Positions 50,726-61,193 of a stretch of 64,000 bases of DNA are shown here, piece by piece. The notes beneath the pieces were generated by a model. The model was not told where the DNA came from and did no database searches. It saw only the letters and a program-made list of their open reading frames with translations. How positions within the stretch are numbered: the stretch's first letter is position 1; every line of letters starts with the position of its first letter. Source of the stretch: Lacrimispora xylanisolvens (lineage in GTDB: Bacteria > Bacillota > Clostridia > Lachnospirales > Lachnospiraceae); contig NZ_PTJA01000014.1 in assembly GCF_002934545.1 (NCBI RefSeq), positions 1 through 64,000 on the forward strand. Reading direction: 5' to 3'. The position numbers and the translations under genes are program-made.

Positions 50726-53212
50726 ATGAAAAAAAGGGTAATAGACAAAGCATTTGTAATGCGGATTGCCTCAGAAGAAACCTGGTATCCGGCAACGGTG
50801 CCTGGCAGCGTGTATGGTGATCTTCTGGCCAATGGAGTGATAGAAGATCCTTACTGGCGGGACAATGAGTTAAAAGCGCTGGAGCTGATGAAAGAAGATT
50901 TTGAATATGTGGGTGTTTTTGACGGAGATGACGAGATATTAAAGCAGGAAAAAGTATACCTTCACTTTATGGGACTTGATACTCTGGCGGACATCTATCT
51001 AAATAACACCCCCCTTGGCAGTGTAAATAACATGCACCGCCAATGGAAATTTGAAGTAACAGATGTAATAAAGCAGACAGAAAATGAGCTTCGGCTGGTA
51101 TTCCATTCGCCCACCAGGTTTATTGAAAAAGAATATGAAAAGGATAAAATCGGAGGTTCCGAGGATGCCATGAGGGGCTTTTCAAAGCTGAGAAAGGCGC
51201 ATTGCATGTTTGGCTGGGACTGGGGCCCCAGACTTCCGGATGCCGGTATCTGGCGGGATATTTTCCTGACTGGTGTAACCGGCGCCAGTTTTAACAGTGT
51301 TTCGGTCAGCCAGCGCCATGAACCGGAAGGGGTTTATTTAAATTTTAAGGTTTTAGTCGTCCGAGTTGGCGATAACCGTCTGCTTGATTGGGAGAAAGAT
51401 AACCAAGAACTTCTGAAAGATGGTTATACTTTGAGCATTACAGTCACAGACCTTGCAGATAAGAACCAAAAGAAGGTTCATACGTTTGGTGGAAAGCCAG
51501 AAGAAATTCTCATTGAAAACCCCAGACTCTGGTGGCCCAATGGGTATGGTGAGCAGAATCTTTATTCTGTGCAGGCCCGGCTTTTGAAAAATGAGGAAGA
51601 GGTCGATACCTGGGAAAAGAGGATCGGTCTTCGAACGCTTACAATGAAAAGAACAAAGGATGAGTTTGGTGAATCCTTTGCTCATGAGGTTAACGGAGTC
51701 AGCTTTTTTGCCATGGGAGCTGATTACATTCCTGAAGACTGTATATTAGGCAGATGCAGTGAGATGAGAACAAGGCAGCTGCTGACCCAGTGCAAGGAAG
51801 CAAATTTTAATGTGATCCGGGTCTGGGGAGGCGGTCATTATCCCTTTGATGGGTTTTGGGATATCTGCGATGAGCTGGGACTGGTAGTGTGGCAGGATTT
51901 CATGTTTGCCTGCGCACTTTATGATCTGACAGAGGAATTTGAAGAGAACGTCCGAAGGGAATTAATTGATAACATCCGAAGAATCCGCAGTCACCCAAGT
52001 CTGGGGCTCTGGTGCGGCAACAATGAGATGGAGATGTTTACAGATACGGAAATCTGGGGATGTACACCCAGACAGAAAGCCGATTATATTAAGCTCTATG
52101 AATATATAATACCGAAAATATTAAAGGAAGAAGATCCATATACCTTTTACTGGCCTGCCAGCCCCTCATCTGGGGGAAGCTTTGACAACCCCAACGATGA
52201 AAACCGGGGAGATGTCCACTACTGGGATGTGTGGCATGGTAATAAGCCTATTACAGAGTACCGCAAATTTTATTTCCGGTACGTTTCAGAATTTGGTTTT
52301 CAGTCATTTCCATCCATCAAGACAGTGGAGACTTTTACGGAAAAAGAGGACAGGAATATCTTTTCCTATGTCATGGAAAAGCATCAGCGCAATTCCACAG
52401 CTAACGGAAAGATCATGAACTATATGGAGCAGACCTTTTTATATCCCAGTGATTTTGATACCCTTCTTTATGCTTCCCAGCTTTTGCAGGCAGAGGCCAT
52501 GCGTTATGGAGTGGAGCACTTTAGAAGAAACCGGGGACGATGTATGGGAGCGATTGTCTGGCAGCTCAATGACTGCTGGCCGGTAGCTTCGTGGTCGTCC
52601 ATCGATTATTACGGAAGATGGAAAGCGCTTCATTACTATGAGAAGCGGTTTTTTGCCCCTCTTATGATTTCCTGTGAGGAAGAGGGAATTCTTACCCAGG
52701 ACACCAATCCCAACGCCCAGCCTTATGAGGTAATGAAATCCATACGACTGTGCGTAGCCAACGAAACCCAAAGGGATGAAACGGTGACTGCTGTCTGGGA
52801 GCTGAGAAAAAATACCGGAGAGATAGTAAAAGGCGGGCAGGAAGAATGTGTGGTTTCAAAGCTTTCTTCCCTGTGGTTTGAAAAGATTTCACTGCAGGAT
52901 GCCAGTCTTTATGAGGATTATGTCAGCTATAAACTGGAGCAGAGGGGAGAAACCCTGTCCCAGGGAACGGTTTTATTCTGCCCGCCCAAACACTATCATT
53001 TTATTGATCCCCAGCTGACTGTACGGTCAGACGGAGAAAATCTGATTGTGGAGGCAAAGGCTTATGCCCGCTCTGTAGAAATTCGTAATAAAGAGGATAA
53101 TCTTCTGTTAAGTGATAATTTCTTTGATATGAATCAGGGAGAAAGAAGAGTCCGGGTTCTAAAAGGTCTGCCAGAGGAGTTAACTGTGAGAAGTGTTTAT
53201 GACATCCGATAA
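50726..53212 (+). CDS. GH2 family beta-mannosidase
   Basis: An 828-residue cytoplasmic GH2 enzyme. Its N-terminal sugar-binding domain has GLDTLADIYLNNTPLG and KAHCMFGWDWGPRLPDAGIWRDIFL, the latter diagnostic for the beta-mannosidase branch. The TIM barrel has acid/base E434 in WCGNNEMEMF and nucleophile E522 in YVSEFGFQSFPS, followed by WQLNDCWPVASWSSIDYYGRWKALHYY. It would release mannose from the non-reducing end of imported beta-1,4-manno-oligosaccharides. AAAGGAG lies 6 bp before ATG 50726; longer in-frame starts lie inside the ATPase gene. Confidence 0.9.
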   Translation: MKKRVIDKAFVMRIASEETWYPATVPGSVYGDLLANGVIEDPYWRDNELKALELMKEDFEYVGVFDGDDEILKQEKVYLHFMGLDTLADIYLNNTPLGSVNNMHRQWKFEVTDVIKQTENELRLVFHSPTRFIEKEYEKDKIGGSEDAMRGFSKLRKAHCMFGWDWGPRLPDAGIWRDIFLTGVTGASFNSVSVSQRHEPEGVYLNFKVLVVRVGDNRLLDWEKDNQELLKDGYTLSITVTDLADKNQKKVHTFGGKPEEILIENPRLWWPNGYGEQNLYSVQARLLKNEEEVDTWEKRIGLRTLTMKRTKDEFGESFAHEVNGVSFFAMGADYIPEDCILGRCSEMRTRQLLTQCKEANFNVIRVWGGGHYPFDGFWDICDELGLVVWQDFMFACALYDLTEEFEENVRRELIDNIRRIRSHPSLGLWCGNNEMEMFTDTEIWGCTPRQKADYIKLYEYIIPKILKEEDPYTFYWPASPSSGGSFDNPNDENRGDVHYWDVWHGNKPITEYRKFYFRYVSEFGFQSFPSIKTVETFTEKEDRNIFSYVMEKHQRNSTANGKIMNYMEQTFLYPSDFDTLLYASQLLQAEAMRYGVEHFRRNRGRCMGAIVWQLNDCWPVASWSSIDYYGRWKALHYYEKRFFAPLMISCEEEGILTQDTNPNAQPYEVMKSIRLCVANETQRDETVTAVWELRKNTGEIVKGGQEECVVSKLSSLWFEKISLQDASLYEDYVSYKLEQRGETLSQGTVLFCPPKHYHFIDPQLTVRSDGENLIVEAKAYARSVEIRNKEDNLLLSDNFFDMNQGERRVRVLKGLPEELTVRSVYDIR

Positions 53213-53240
53213 TATAAATGAAAAGAAGGGATAGATAAAA

Positions 53241-55508
53241 ATGGATATAAAAAAGTTGGTTGGGGAAATGACATTGGAGGAAAAAGCGGGATTGTGTTCC
53301 GGTGCAGATTTCTGGCATACAAAGACAGTGGATCGGCTGAACGTTCCGGCCTCTATGGTGAGTGATGGCCCTCACGGGTTAAGAAAGCAGGATGAGAAAA
53401 GCGATCATTTAGGTGTCAATGACAGTATAAAAGCAGTCTGTTTTCCTACCGCATGCGCAACCGCTTCTTCTTTTGACCGGGAACTGCTAACAAGTCTTGG
53501 GGAGGCTTTGGGAGATGAGTGTCAGGCGGAGAATGTCAGTGTCATACTGGGACCTGCTGTTAACATTAAGCGTTCGCCTTTATGCGGCAGAAACTTTGAG
53601 TATTTTTCGGAAGATCCCTATCTGGCGGCTGAGATGGCAGGAAGCCATATTAAGGGGGTACAGAGTAAGGCGGTAGGTACCAGTCTAAAGCATTTCCTTG
53701 CCAATAATCAGGAACACAGGCGTATGACCTCTGATTCTGTAGTAGATGAGAGAACACTGCGGGAAATTTACCTGGCTGCTTTTGAAGGGGCGGTAAAAAC
53801 TGGAAAGCCCTGGACTGTGATGTGTTCTTACAATAAAATAAACGGAACTTATGGTTCGGAAAACAGGCGTTATTTAACGGACATACTAAGAGACGAATGG
53901 GGCTTTGACGGCTATGTTATGAGTGACTGGGGAGCGGTGAATGACCGAGTTGCAGGAGTAATTGCAGGGCTTGATCTGGAGATGCCTTCCTCTGGCGGAG
54001 TCAATGATGCACGTTTGGTGGAAGCAGTGAGAGACGGACGGCTGAAAGAAGAAGTTCTTGACCAGGCCGTCACCAGAATTCTTACCATTGTTGACCGATA
54101 CTTAAAGAGCCGGAAGCCGGAAACCGTATGGGATAAAGAAGTTCATCACGAACTGGCGAGAAAGATAGAGGGAGAGTGTGCAGTACTCCTGAAAAATCAG
54201 GGAATACTTCCTCTTTCTGATTCCGATGAAGTGGCATTTATCGGCTATTTTGCAACTCATCCCAGATACCAGGGAGGCGGCAGCTCACACATTAATTCTA
54301 TAAAGGTAGAGTCTGCTGTGGAAGCGGCCAGGGACAAGGGGGTAATCTATGCCCAGGGATATGAAATCGATGGAGATCAGGGGAATAATACCTTGTTAGA
54401 GGAAGCTGTTGAAGCGGCAAAGAAGGTAAAAACAGCAGTTATTTTTGCCGGCCTCCCCGAATCCTTTGAATCTGAGGGGTATGACAGAACTCATATGGCT
54501 ATGCCGGAATGTCAGAATGCCTTAATTGAAGCAGTGGCTGCCGTTCAGCCCAATACAGTAGTGGTGCTTCACAATGGTTCACCAGTGGAGATGCCCTGGA
54601 TTCATAAGGTAAAAGGAGTGCTGGAGGCTTATTTAGGCGGTCAGGCAGTTGGCGGTGCAGTTGTGGACATTTTATACGGTCATGTAAACCCAAGCGGGAA
54701 ACTGGCTGAGACATTTCCGATCAAGCTGGAAGATAATCCCTCCTATCTTTATTATGGCGGAGAAAAGGATCGGGCAGAATACCGGGAAGGAGTATTTGTA
54801 GGATACCGGTATTATGATAAAAAGAAGATGGAAGTGCTGTTTCCATTTGGCCATGGACTAAGCTATACCACCTTTGAATACAGCAATATGAAAGCTGATA
54901 AATCAACCATGAAGGATGATGAAACGGTGACCGTTTCTCTTGATGTCACCAATACAGGTAAGGTGAAGGGGAAAGAGGTTGTACAGATCTATGTGGAAGC
55001 GCCGGACAGCCATGTAATCCGCCCGGTGAGAGAACTGCGTGAATTTGCAAAGGTTGAATTAGAGCCTGGAGAAACAAAAACAGTAGCGTTTACTCTTGGT
55101 AAACGGGCATTTTCCTACTATCATGTGGAATTAAAAGACTGGTTTGTACAAACGGGTGCATATTTCATACACGCAGGATCTTCATCCAGAGATCTTCGTC
55201 AGATGATCAGTGTGTACGTAGAATCTACAGTAAAGGAACCGATGGTTTACGATTTAAACAGCACCATAGGGGACATTTTGTCAGATCCGGATGCTGCAGA
55301 AATTATTACCCCCCTTATCGACCGTTATAAAAAAGGCAGTGCATTGGGGAATTCCGACGGAGATGCTGCTAAATCGGCAATTTCGCAGCAGATGGACGAC
55401 GCCATGTTCCGTTATATGCCTCTTCGCCAGATATTAAGCTTTGCACCAGATGTCAGTTCTTTAAAAGAACTGCAGGAATTGGTGGACTCTATTAATGATA
55501 AGAAGTAG
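53241..55508 (+). CDS. GH3 family beta-glucosidase
   Basis: A 755-residue cytoplasmic GH3 enzyme. Domain 1 starts VGEMTLEEKAGLCSGADFW, has SDGPHGLRKQ (41-50) and KHFLANNQEHRR, and nucleophile D229 in GYVMSDWGAV. The alpha/beta sandwich follows, with GLPESFESEGYDRTHMAMPE supplying the acid/base region, then a fibronectin-III-like domain (PFGHGLSYTTFEYSN; PVRELREFAKVELEPGET). Activity is likely beta-glucosidase on gluco- or glucomanno-oligosaccharides, complementing the GH2 mannosidase 28 bp upstream. The operon ends at the terminator following this gene. Confidence 0.9.
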   Translation: MDIKKLVGEMTLEEKAGLCSGADFWHTKTVDRLNVPASMVSDGPHGLRKQDEKSDHLGVNDSIKAVCFPTACATASSFDRELLTSLGEALGDECQAENVSVILGPAVNIKRSPLCGRNFEYFSEDPYLAAEMAGSHIKGVQSKAVGTSLKHFLANNQEHRRMTSDSVVDERTLREIYLAAFEGAVKTGKPWTVMCSYNKINGTYGSENRRYLTDILRDEWGFDGYVMSDWGAVNDRVAGVIAGLDLEMPSSGGVNDARLVEAVRDGRLKEEVLDQAVTRILTIVDRYLKSRKPETVWDKEVHHELARKIEGECAVLLKNQGILPLSDSDEVAFIGYFATHPRYQGGGSSHINSIKVESAVEAARDKGVIYAQGYEIDGDQGNNTLLEEAVEAAKKVKTAVIFAGLPESFESEGYDRTHMAMPECQNALIEAVAAVQPNTVVVLHNGSPVEMPWIHKVKGVLEAYLGGQAVGGAVVDILYGHVNPSGKLAETFPIKLEDNPSYLYYGGEKDRAEYREGVFVGYRYYDKKKMEVLFPFGHGLSYTTFEYSNMKADKSTMKDDETVTVSLDVTNTGKVKGKEVVQIYVEAPDSHVIRPVRELREFAKVELEPGETKTVAFTLGKRAFSYYHVELKDWFVQTGAYFIHAGSSSRDLRQMISVYVESTVKEPMVYDLNSTIGDILSDPDAAEIITPLIDRYKKGSALGNSDGDAAKSAISQQMDDAMFRYMPLRQILSFAPDVSSLKELQELVDSINDKK

Positions 55509-55528
55509 AAATATAATTATATAAATTC

Positions 55529-55568
55529 AAAGAAGAGACGGGCATGATTTGTTGCCTGTCTTTTCTTT
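55529..55568 (+). terminator. Terminator of the island D operon
   Basis: AAAGAA..GACGGGCA pairs with TGCCTGTC..TTCTTT around an 8-nt loop (one G-U pair, small internal loop), with a T-rich 3' arm. Confidence 0.8.
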
Positions 55569-55601
55569 GAACTTCCTGCTATGGTGTATTATTCCTTATT
55601 G

Positions 55602-55630
55602 TTGACAGTTGTGAATCCATGCTTTATGCT
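55602..55630 (+). promoter_or_regulatory. Promoter of the RpiR gene
   Basis: TTGACA (55602-55607), a 17-bp spacer and TATGCT (55625-55630), about 70 bp before the start codon. Confidence 0.75.
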
Positions 55631-55699
55631 GTATTAAAAAACAAATCAGTGAAATGATAACAAATACATCGGCCGCAATTGATGCTGCAAGGAGGAAAC

Positions 55700-56509
55700 A
55701 TGGTACGGGATCTGATATATCAGCTGCAAATTATTGTTAATACAGAAGGGGTAGACGAGACGAATTCTACCATAGCCAGAGTTATCCTGGAAAACCTGGA
55801 CAAGGATATGGAGAATATATCCATTATGGAACTTGCAGATCTGTGCTATACCTCCATTTCTACCATAAGCAGGTTTGTAAAAAAGCTGGGATATACCAGC
55901 TTTAATGAGTTCAAATTAAAATGTATTGAGAAGCGAAGGCTGGATTCGGAAATTTTGGTAGATAATGAGTTCAATCTTTGTTTTGGATCCAGAGATGATA
56001 AAGGACTTGTCATTGGACTGGCTCAATCCATTGGAGAATCATTAATGAATTTTGCCGACAAATTAAATCTGGAGGAAGTGGATCAATTGATCCAAATGAT
56101 TCATGAAACAAAGGAAATTAATTTATTCGGTTTTCATTTATCCGGATATTTTATCCAGAACCTTCAATATCATCTGTTTCTTGCGGGTAAATTTGCAAGT
56201 TACGCCTGTCTGGAAGGTGATCAGGAAAAACTGGCGGAGATGTCTGCCACAGACAGTCTGTCTATTATTTTTTCTGTTGATGGTAATTTTTTAAGAAACA
56301 AATCTGAGATCTTCTTTACATTAAAAAAGAATGGCGGGAAGATTGTTCTTGTTACCCAGAATCCGGCTCTGAAGATGGCGGGGCAATGTGATTATGTGTA
56401 TTATTTAGGTGACTATAAAGGTGCTACAGAAGGAAGATATAAGCTGCAGCTTTATACCGAAATTCTTATTAATCGTTATTGTCAGAAGTACGGGCAAATC
56501 AAAAAATAA
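55700..56509 (+). CDS. RpiR/MurR-family transcriptional regulator, island E
   Basis: A 269-residue regulator. Residues 1-77 form the RpiR-type helix-turn-helix (ISIMELADLCYTSISTISRFVKKLGYTSFNEFK). Residues about 115-245 form an SIS sugar-isomerase-like sensor domain (EINLFGFHLSGYFIQNLQYHLF; GGKIVLVTQNPALKMAG), which binds phosphosugars. GGAGG lies 5 bp before ATG 55700. It precedes a beta-glucoside PTS gene by 139 bp, so the ligand is likely a 6-phospho-beta-glucoside or a product of it. Confidence 0.88.
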   Translation: MVRDLIYQLQIIVNTEGVDETNSTIARVILENLDKDMENISIMELADLCYTSISTISRFVKKLGYTSFNEFKLKCIEKRRLDSEILVDNEFNLCFGSRDDKGLVIGLAQSIGESLMNFADKLNLEEVDQLIQMIHETKEINLFGFHLSGYFIQNLQYHLFLAGKFASYACLEGDQEKLAEMSATDSLSIIFSVDGNFLRNKSEIFFTLKKNGGKIVLVTQNPALKMAGQCDYVYYLGDYKGATEGRYKLQLYTEILINRYCQKYGQIKK

Positions 56510-56648
56510 TTCTATTTTCAAAAAATGAAAATCAATATAAAAGAAGAAAAAGCTTTCCTACAATGAAGCCATCAAATATCGTTCTTTGTGCTATGATTTC
56601 TTTGAGGGGTAATAATAAATTTCTACTTCATCTTAGGAGGAGCGTTAT

Positions 56649-58490
56649 ATGGACAAAAAGGAATTAGCAGAAAAAATTGTGCAGGAACTTGGCGGGAAGG
56701 AAAATATTCTGCAAAGCTGGCATTGTATCACCCGTCTGCGTTTTAATGTGGCAGACGAAGAAAAGGTCAATCTGGATGGGTTAAAGGCACTGGGGAGCGT
56801 AATGGGTGCACAGTATCAGAATGGACAGTTTCAGGTGATTATTGGTAACAAGGTAGCAGAAGTATATGAGTCAGTAGCTCAGGTTCTGGGTAACCAGGGG
56901 GCATCTGCAAAGACCCGGCCGGTAAAAAAGAAACATTTAATTGATGCAGTTTTTGATATAATATCAGGAATATTTGCACCAATTCTTCCGGCAATAGTGG
57001 GTGCAGGTTTGTTAAAGGGAGTGCTGTCTCTGATCATTGCCTGCAAACTGATGGCCCCTGAAGATTCCGGTTATGCAGTGTTAAACATGATTGCAGACGC
57101 ACCTTTTTATTTTCTGCCTTTTTTAGTGGCTTTTTCTTCGGCGAAAAAGTTTAAGACCAATGAGTTCCTGGCAGTTACCATTGCCGGAGTCATCATGTAT
57201 CCCACCATAATACAATATGCGGTATCTGGAGAGGTTGCCTCCTTAAGTCTGCTGGGTTTAAAAATCCCTATGATCAATTACAGTTCAACGGTGATTCCCA
57301 TCATCTTAGGTGTATTTTTAATGAGCTACATCTACAAGGCTGTGGATCGGATCGTACCTGATTTTTTAAAGGTAATTGTGACACCTCTGGTGGTACTCTT
57401 TACGGATGCGGTTCTTGTCCTTGTGGTGGTTGCACCGTTAGGCAGTTATATTGGTGTTTACGTACAGCTTTTCTTTTCTTACCTTTATAAAATAGCGGGA
57501 CCTCTGGCAGGCGCACTATTAGGGGGAATCATGCCTTTGATCGTTATAACAGGTATGCATTATGCCTTTTTTCCAAGCACGTTCTTAAACTTCAGTAAGC
57601 TGGGTTATGATACGATTCTGCTTCCCTTAAATCTGGTGGGAAATATGGCTCAGACAGGAGCTGCTTTGGGTGTGGCAGTCAAATCAAAGGATTCTAAGAT
57701 GAAGTCACTTGCTTTTTCTACAACGGTGTCTGCATTATTTGGTATCACAGAGCCTGCAATCTATGGAGTGACCCTGAAGCTGAAAAAACCCTTTTATGCA
57801 GCTCTTGCGGGAGGTGCAGTAGGAGGAGGGATTTATGGAACCTTTGCAGTAAAGGCTTTCTCATTTTCTGTTCCAGGAATCACCGCATTACCGTCTTATG
57901 TTGAGCATGGGACAAAAAACTTTCTCTTCGCTTTACTTGGTATTGGCTGCAGCTTTGTGGTTGCTTTTATTCTGACCTTATTGTCAAATTTTGAAAACAA
58001 AGTGTCCAAAATGGAGATCGGATCCCCTTTAACAGGAAAACTGGTTCCCCTTTCCGAAGTGCCGGACAAGACCTTTGCAGATGGGATTGTTGGGCAGGGG
58101 GTTGGAATCATACCATCAGAAGGCGTTGTAAAAGCACCGTTTCAGGGGATTGTTTCAGCTATTACAGACAGCAGGCATGCAATCGGTCTGACATCAGATG
58201 AGGGAGTCGAACTTTTGATTCACATCGGAATTGATACCGTAAATCTGGGCGGAGATGGTTTTGAACTGCTTGTAAAGGAAGGACAGAAGGTAAAAAAGGG
58301 AGATTCCCTCCTTTTGTTTGACATGGAAAAAATCAAGAATGCAGGATTTGACTTAATTTCTCCCGTTCTGATTACGAATACGGCAGTGTATGATGCAGTA
58401 AAAAATATGACAAATCAAGAAACGGTGTGTTTTTCTGACCCTGTTTTGCAAATTACCCCCAGGCAAGAAGAAATCTCAAAAAAATACTAA
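56649..58490 (+). CDS. Beta-glucoside PTS transporter, fused EIIBCA
   Basis: A 613-residue membrane phosphotransferase. EIIB at 1-90 with phospho-acceptor C26 in SWHCITRLRF. EIIC at about 100-450 with many helices and GITEPAIYGVTLKLKKPF. EIIA at about 470-613 with SPLTGKLVPLSEVPDKTFADG and phospho-acceptor H525 in LLIHIGIDTV. It imports and phosphorylates aryl- or alkyl-beta-glucosides or cellobiose-like sugars. TTAGGAGG precedes the ATG. No LicT/BglG antiterminator gene or obvious antiterminator site was seen, so the RpiR protein is the likely controller. The 6-phospho-glucosidase gene follows after 15 bp. Confidence 0.93.
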   Translation: MDKKELAEKIVQELGGKENILQSWHCITRLRFNVADEEKVNLDGLKALGSVMGAQYQNGQFQVIIGNKVAEVYESVAQVLGNQGASAKTRPVKKKHLIDAVFDIISGIFAPILPAIVGAGLLKGVLSLIIACKLMAPEDSGYAVLNMIADAPFYFLPFLVAFSSAKKFKTNEFLAVTIAGVIMYPTIIQYAVSGEVASLSLLGLKIPMINYSSTVIPIILGVFLMSYIYKAVDRIVPDFLKVIVTPLVVLFTDAVLVLVVVAPLGSYIGVYVQLFFSYLYKIAGPLAGALLGGIMPLIVITGMHYAFFPSTFLNFSKLGYDTILLPLNLVGNMAQTGAALGVAVKSKDSKMKSLAFSTTVSALFGITEPAIYGVTLKLKKPFYAALAGGAVGGGIYGTFAVKAFSFSVPGITALPSYVEHGTKNFLFALLGIGCSFVVAFILTLLSNFENKVSKMEIGSPLTGKLVPLSEVPDKTFADGIVGQGVGIIPSEGVVKAPFQGIVSAITDSRHAIGLTSDEGVELLIHIGIDTVNLGGDGFELLVKEGQKVKKGDSLLLFDMEKIKNAGFDLISPVLITNTAVYDAVKNMTNQETVCFSDPVLQITPRQEEISKKY

Positions 58491-59969
<1,479 letters not shown>

Positions 59970-59981
59970 TAAACAAAAGAT

Positions 59982-60024
59982 GAGCGTTGATTGTTCCAAA
60001 TGGACATATCAACGCTCGTTTTTA
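59982..60024 (+). terminator. Terminator of island E
   Basis: GAGCGTTGA (59982-59990) pairs perfectly with TCAACGCTC (60009-60017), with further partial pairing inside, followed by GTTTTTATG. Confidence 0.85.
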
Positions 60025-60050
60025 TGTTTTATCAGATCTTTCAGTTGGCA

Positions 60051-60079
60051 TTGAATTGTATGATCTGATTTGGTATGCT
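60051..60079 (+). promoter_or_regulatory. Promoter of the island F AraC gene
   Basis: TTGAAT (60051-60056), a 17-bp spacer and TATGCT (60074-60079), 65 bp before the start codon. Confidence 0.6.
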
Positions 60080-60143
60080 GATAATAATATAAGAATATCA
60101 GCTTAGTCCGATATCGTAATTCGGTAGGCAGAACGGAGATCAT

Positions 60144-61052
60144 TTGGAAAATACGTTGTATATCAAAGATAATATGGATTCACCTAATTACGAAGTTTTT
60201 TATAAGGATAATATTCCTTCTGTGGATCATCCTCTCCATTACCATGATTTTCTTGAAATTTATTACCATGCGGAAGGAGACTGCGATTATATCATTGACA
60301 GCAGGATCTATACCCTGAAACACGGAGATATTGTACTGATTAACAATCAGCGTTTACATCGGGCTGTGATTAAGGATATGACAAAACCGTACCGGCGGTT
60401 TGTCTTATGGCTGGAATATAATTACCTGGAGACATTGCTGGGTGGAAAAATTGAATATAATACAATGATAGGAAAGGAGAGCAAAACAGAGATATTCCGT
60501 CTCCCCGGACAGCAGAGTGAAGAGATCGAATCCATTTTCAGAAAAATGTGCCGGGAGAGTGAAGCGGTGGATTTTGCAAGTTCCTATCTTCAGGAGAGTT
60601 ATTTAAGCCAGCTTTTGCTGCTTTTTTGCCGATATAGCCAGAATTCTCAGTCAGTGGAAGAGACTACGTTTGAAAACGATGAGATGATTCAATCCATTAT
60701 GGATTATATTGACCAGCATTATATGGAACCGATCACTCTGGATATGATTGCACAGCATTTCTTTATGAATAAATATCATCTTATGAGGAAATTTAAAAAG
60801 CATACAAGAATGACCATCATGGATTACTGCAAAAAGCGGCGGCTGATTATTGCAAGGAATTATCTGATGGAGGGTGCAAGAATACAGGATATCTATAAAC
60901 TAAGCGGGTTTGATGATTATTCTAACTTTTTCCGGGCATTTAAATCTGCGTACCAAATGTCCCCCAGAGACTATAAGAACTATATGATTCAAAGTCATAA
61001 CAGTACCATACAGCTGGCGGTGGACCGGGATCAGATTAATAAGAAACATTAA
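60144..61052 (+). CDS. AraC-family regulator with cupin sensor, island F
   Basis: A 302-residue cytoplasmic regulator. The N-terminal cupin-like sugar-sensing domain has HPLHYHDFLEIYYHAEGDCDY and LKHGDIVLINNQRLHR. The C-terminal AraC domain lies at about 190-285 (LDMIAQHFFMNKYHLMRKFKKH; IQDIYKLSGFDDYSNFFRAFKSAY). The start is TTG at 60144 with GGAGA just upstream. It is followed by a binding-protein gene whose promoter has a good -10 but poor -35, as expected for a gene that needs an activator. Confidence 0.9.
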   Translation: MENTLYIKDNMDSPNYEVFYKDNIPSVDHPLHYHDFLEIYYHAEGDCDYIIDSRIYTLKHGDIVLINNQRLHRAVIKDMTKPYRRFVLWLEYNYLETLLGGKIEYNTMIGKESKTEIFRLPGQQSEEIESIFRKMCRESEAVDFASSYLQESYLSQLLLLFCRYSQNSQSVEETTFENDEMIQSIMDYIDQHYMEPITLDMIAQHFFMNKYHLMRKFKKHTRMTIMDYCKKRRLIIARNYLMEGARIQDIYKLSGFDDYSNFFRAFKSAYQMSPRDYKNYMIQSHNSTIQLAVDRDQINKKH

Positions 61053-61063
61053 AGTCGGAAATT

Positions 61064-61125
61064 GTCAACATTTGCAATGTTCACGCCAGTTTTCGTTATT
61101 TATTCTGGATTCATAATGTTATAAT
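61064..61125 (+). promoter_or_regulatory. Putative activator site and weak promoter of island F
   Basis: AACATT (61067-61072) and AATGTT (61076-61081) form a perfect dyad, extended imperfectly to 61064-61084. TATAAT lies at 61120-61125 with only a poor -35 (about 61096-61102). The dyad sits just upstream of the -35, a usual activator position. Binding by the AraC protein or another regulator is inferred. Confidence 0.45.
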
Positions 61126-61193
61126 TTATACAAGAGATTGTAATGGATCTCAGAGAAAAATGGCAATATGTACAATGAGAAGGAGGATTATTT

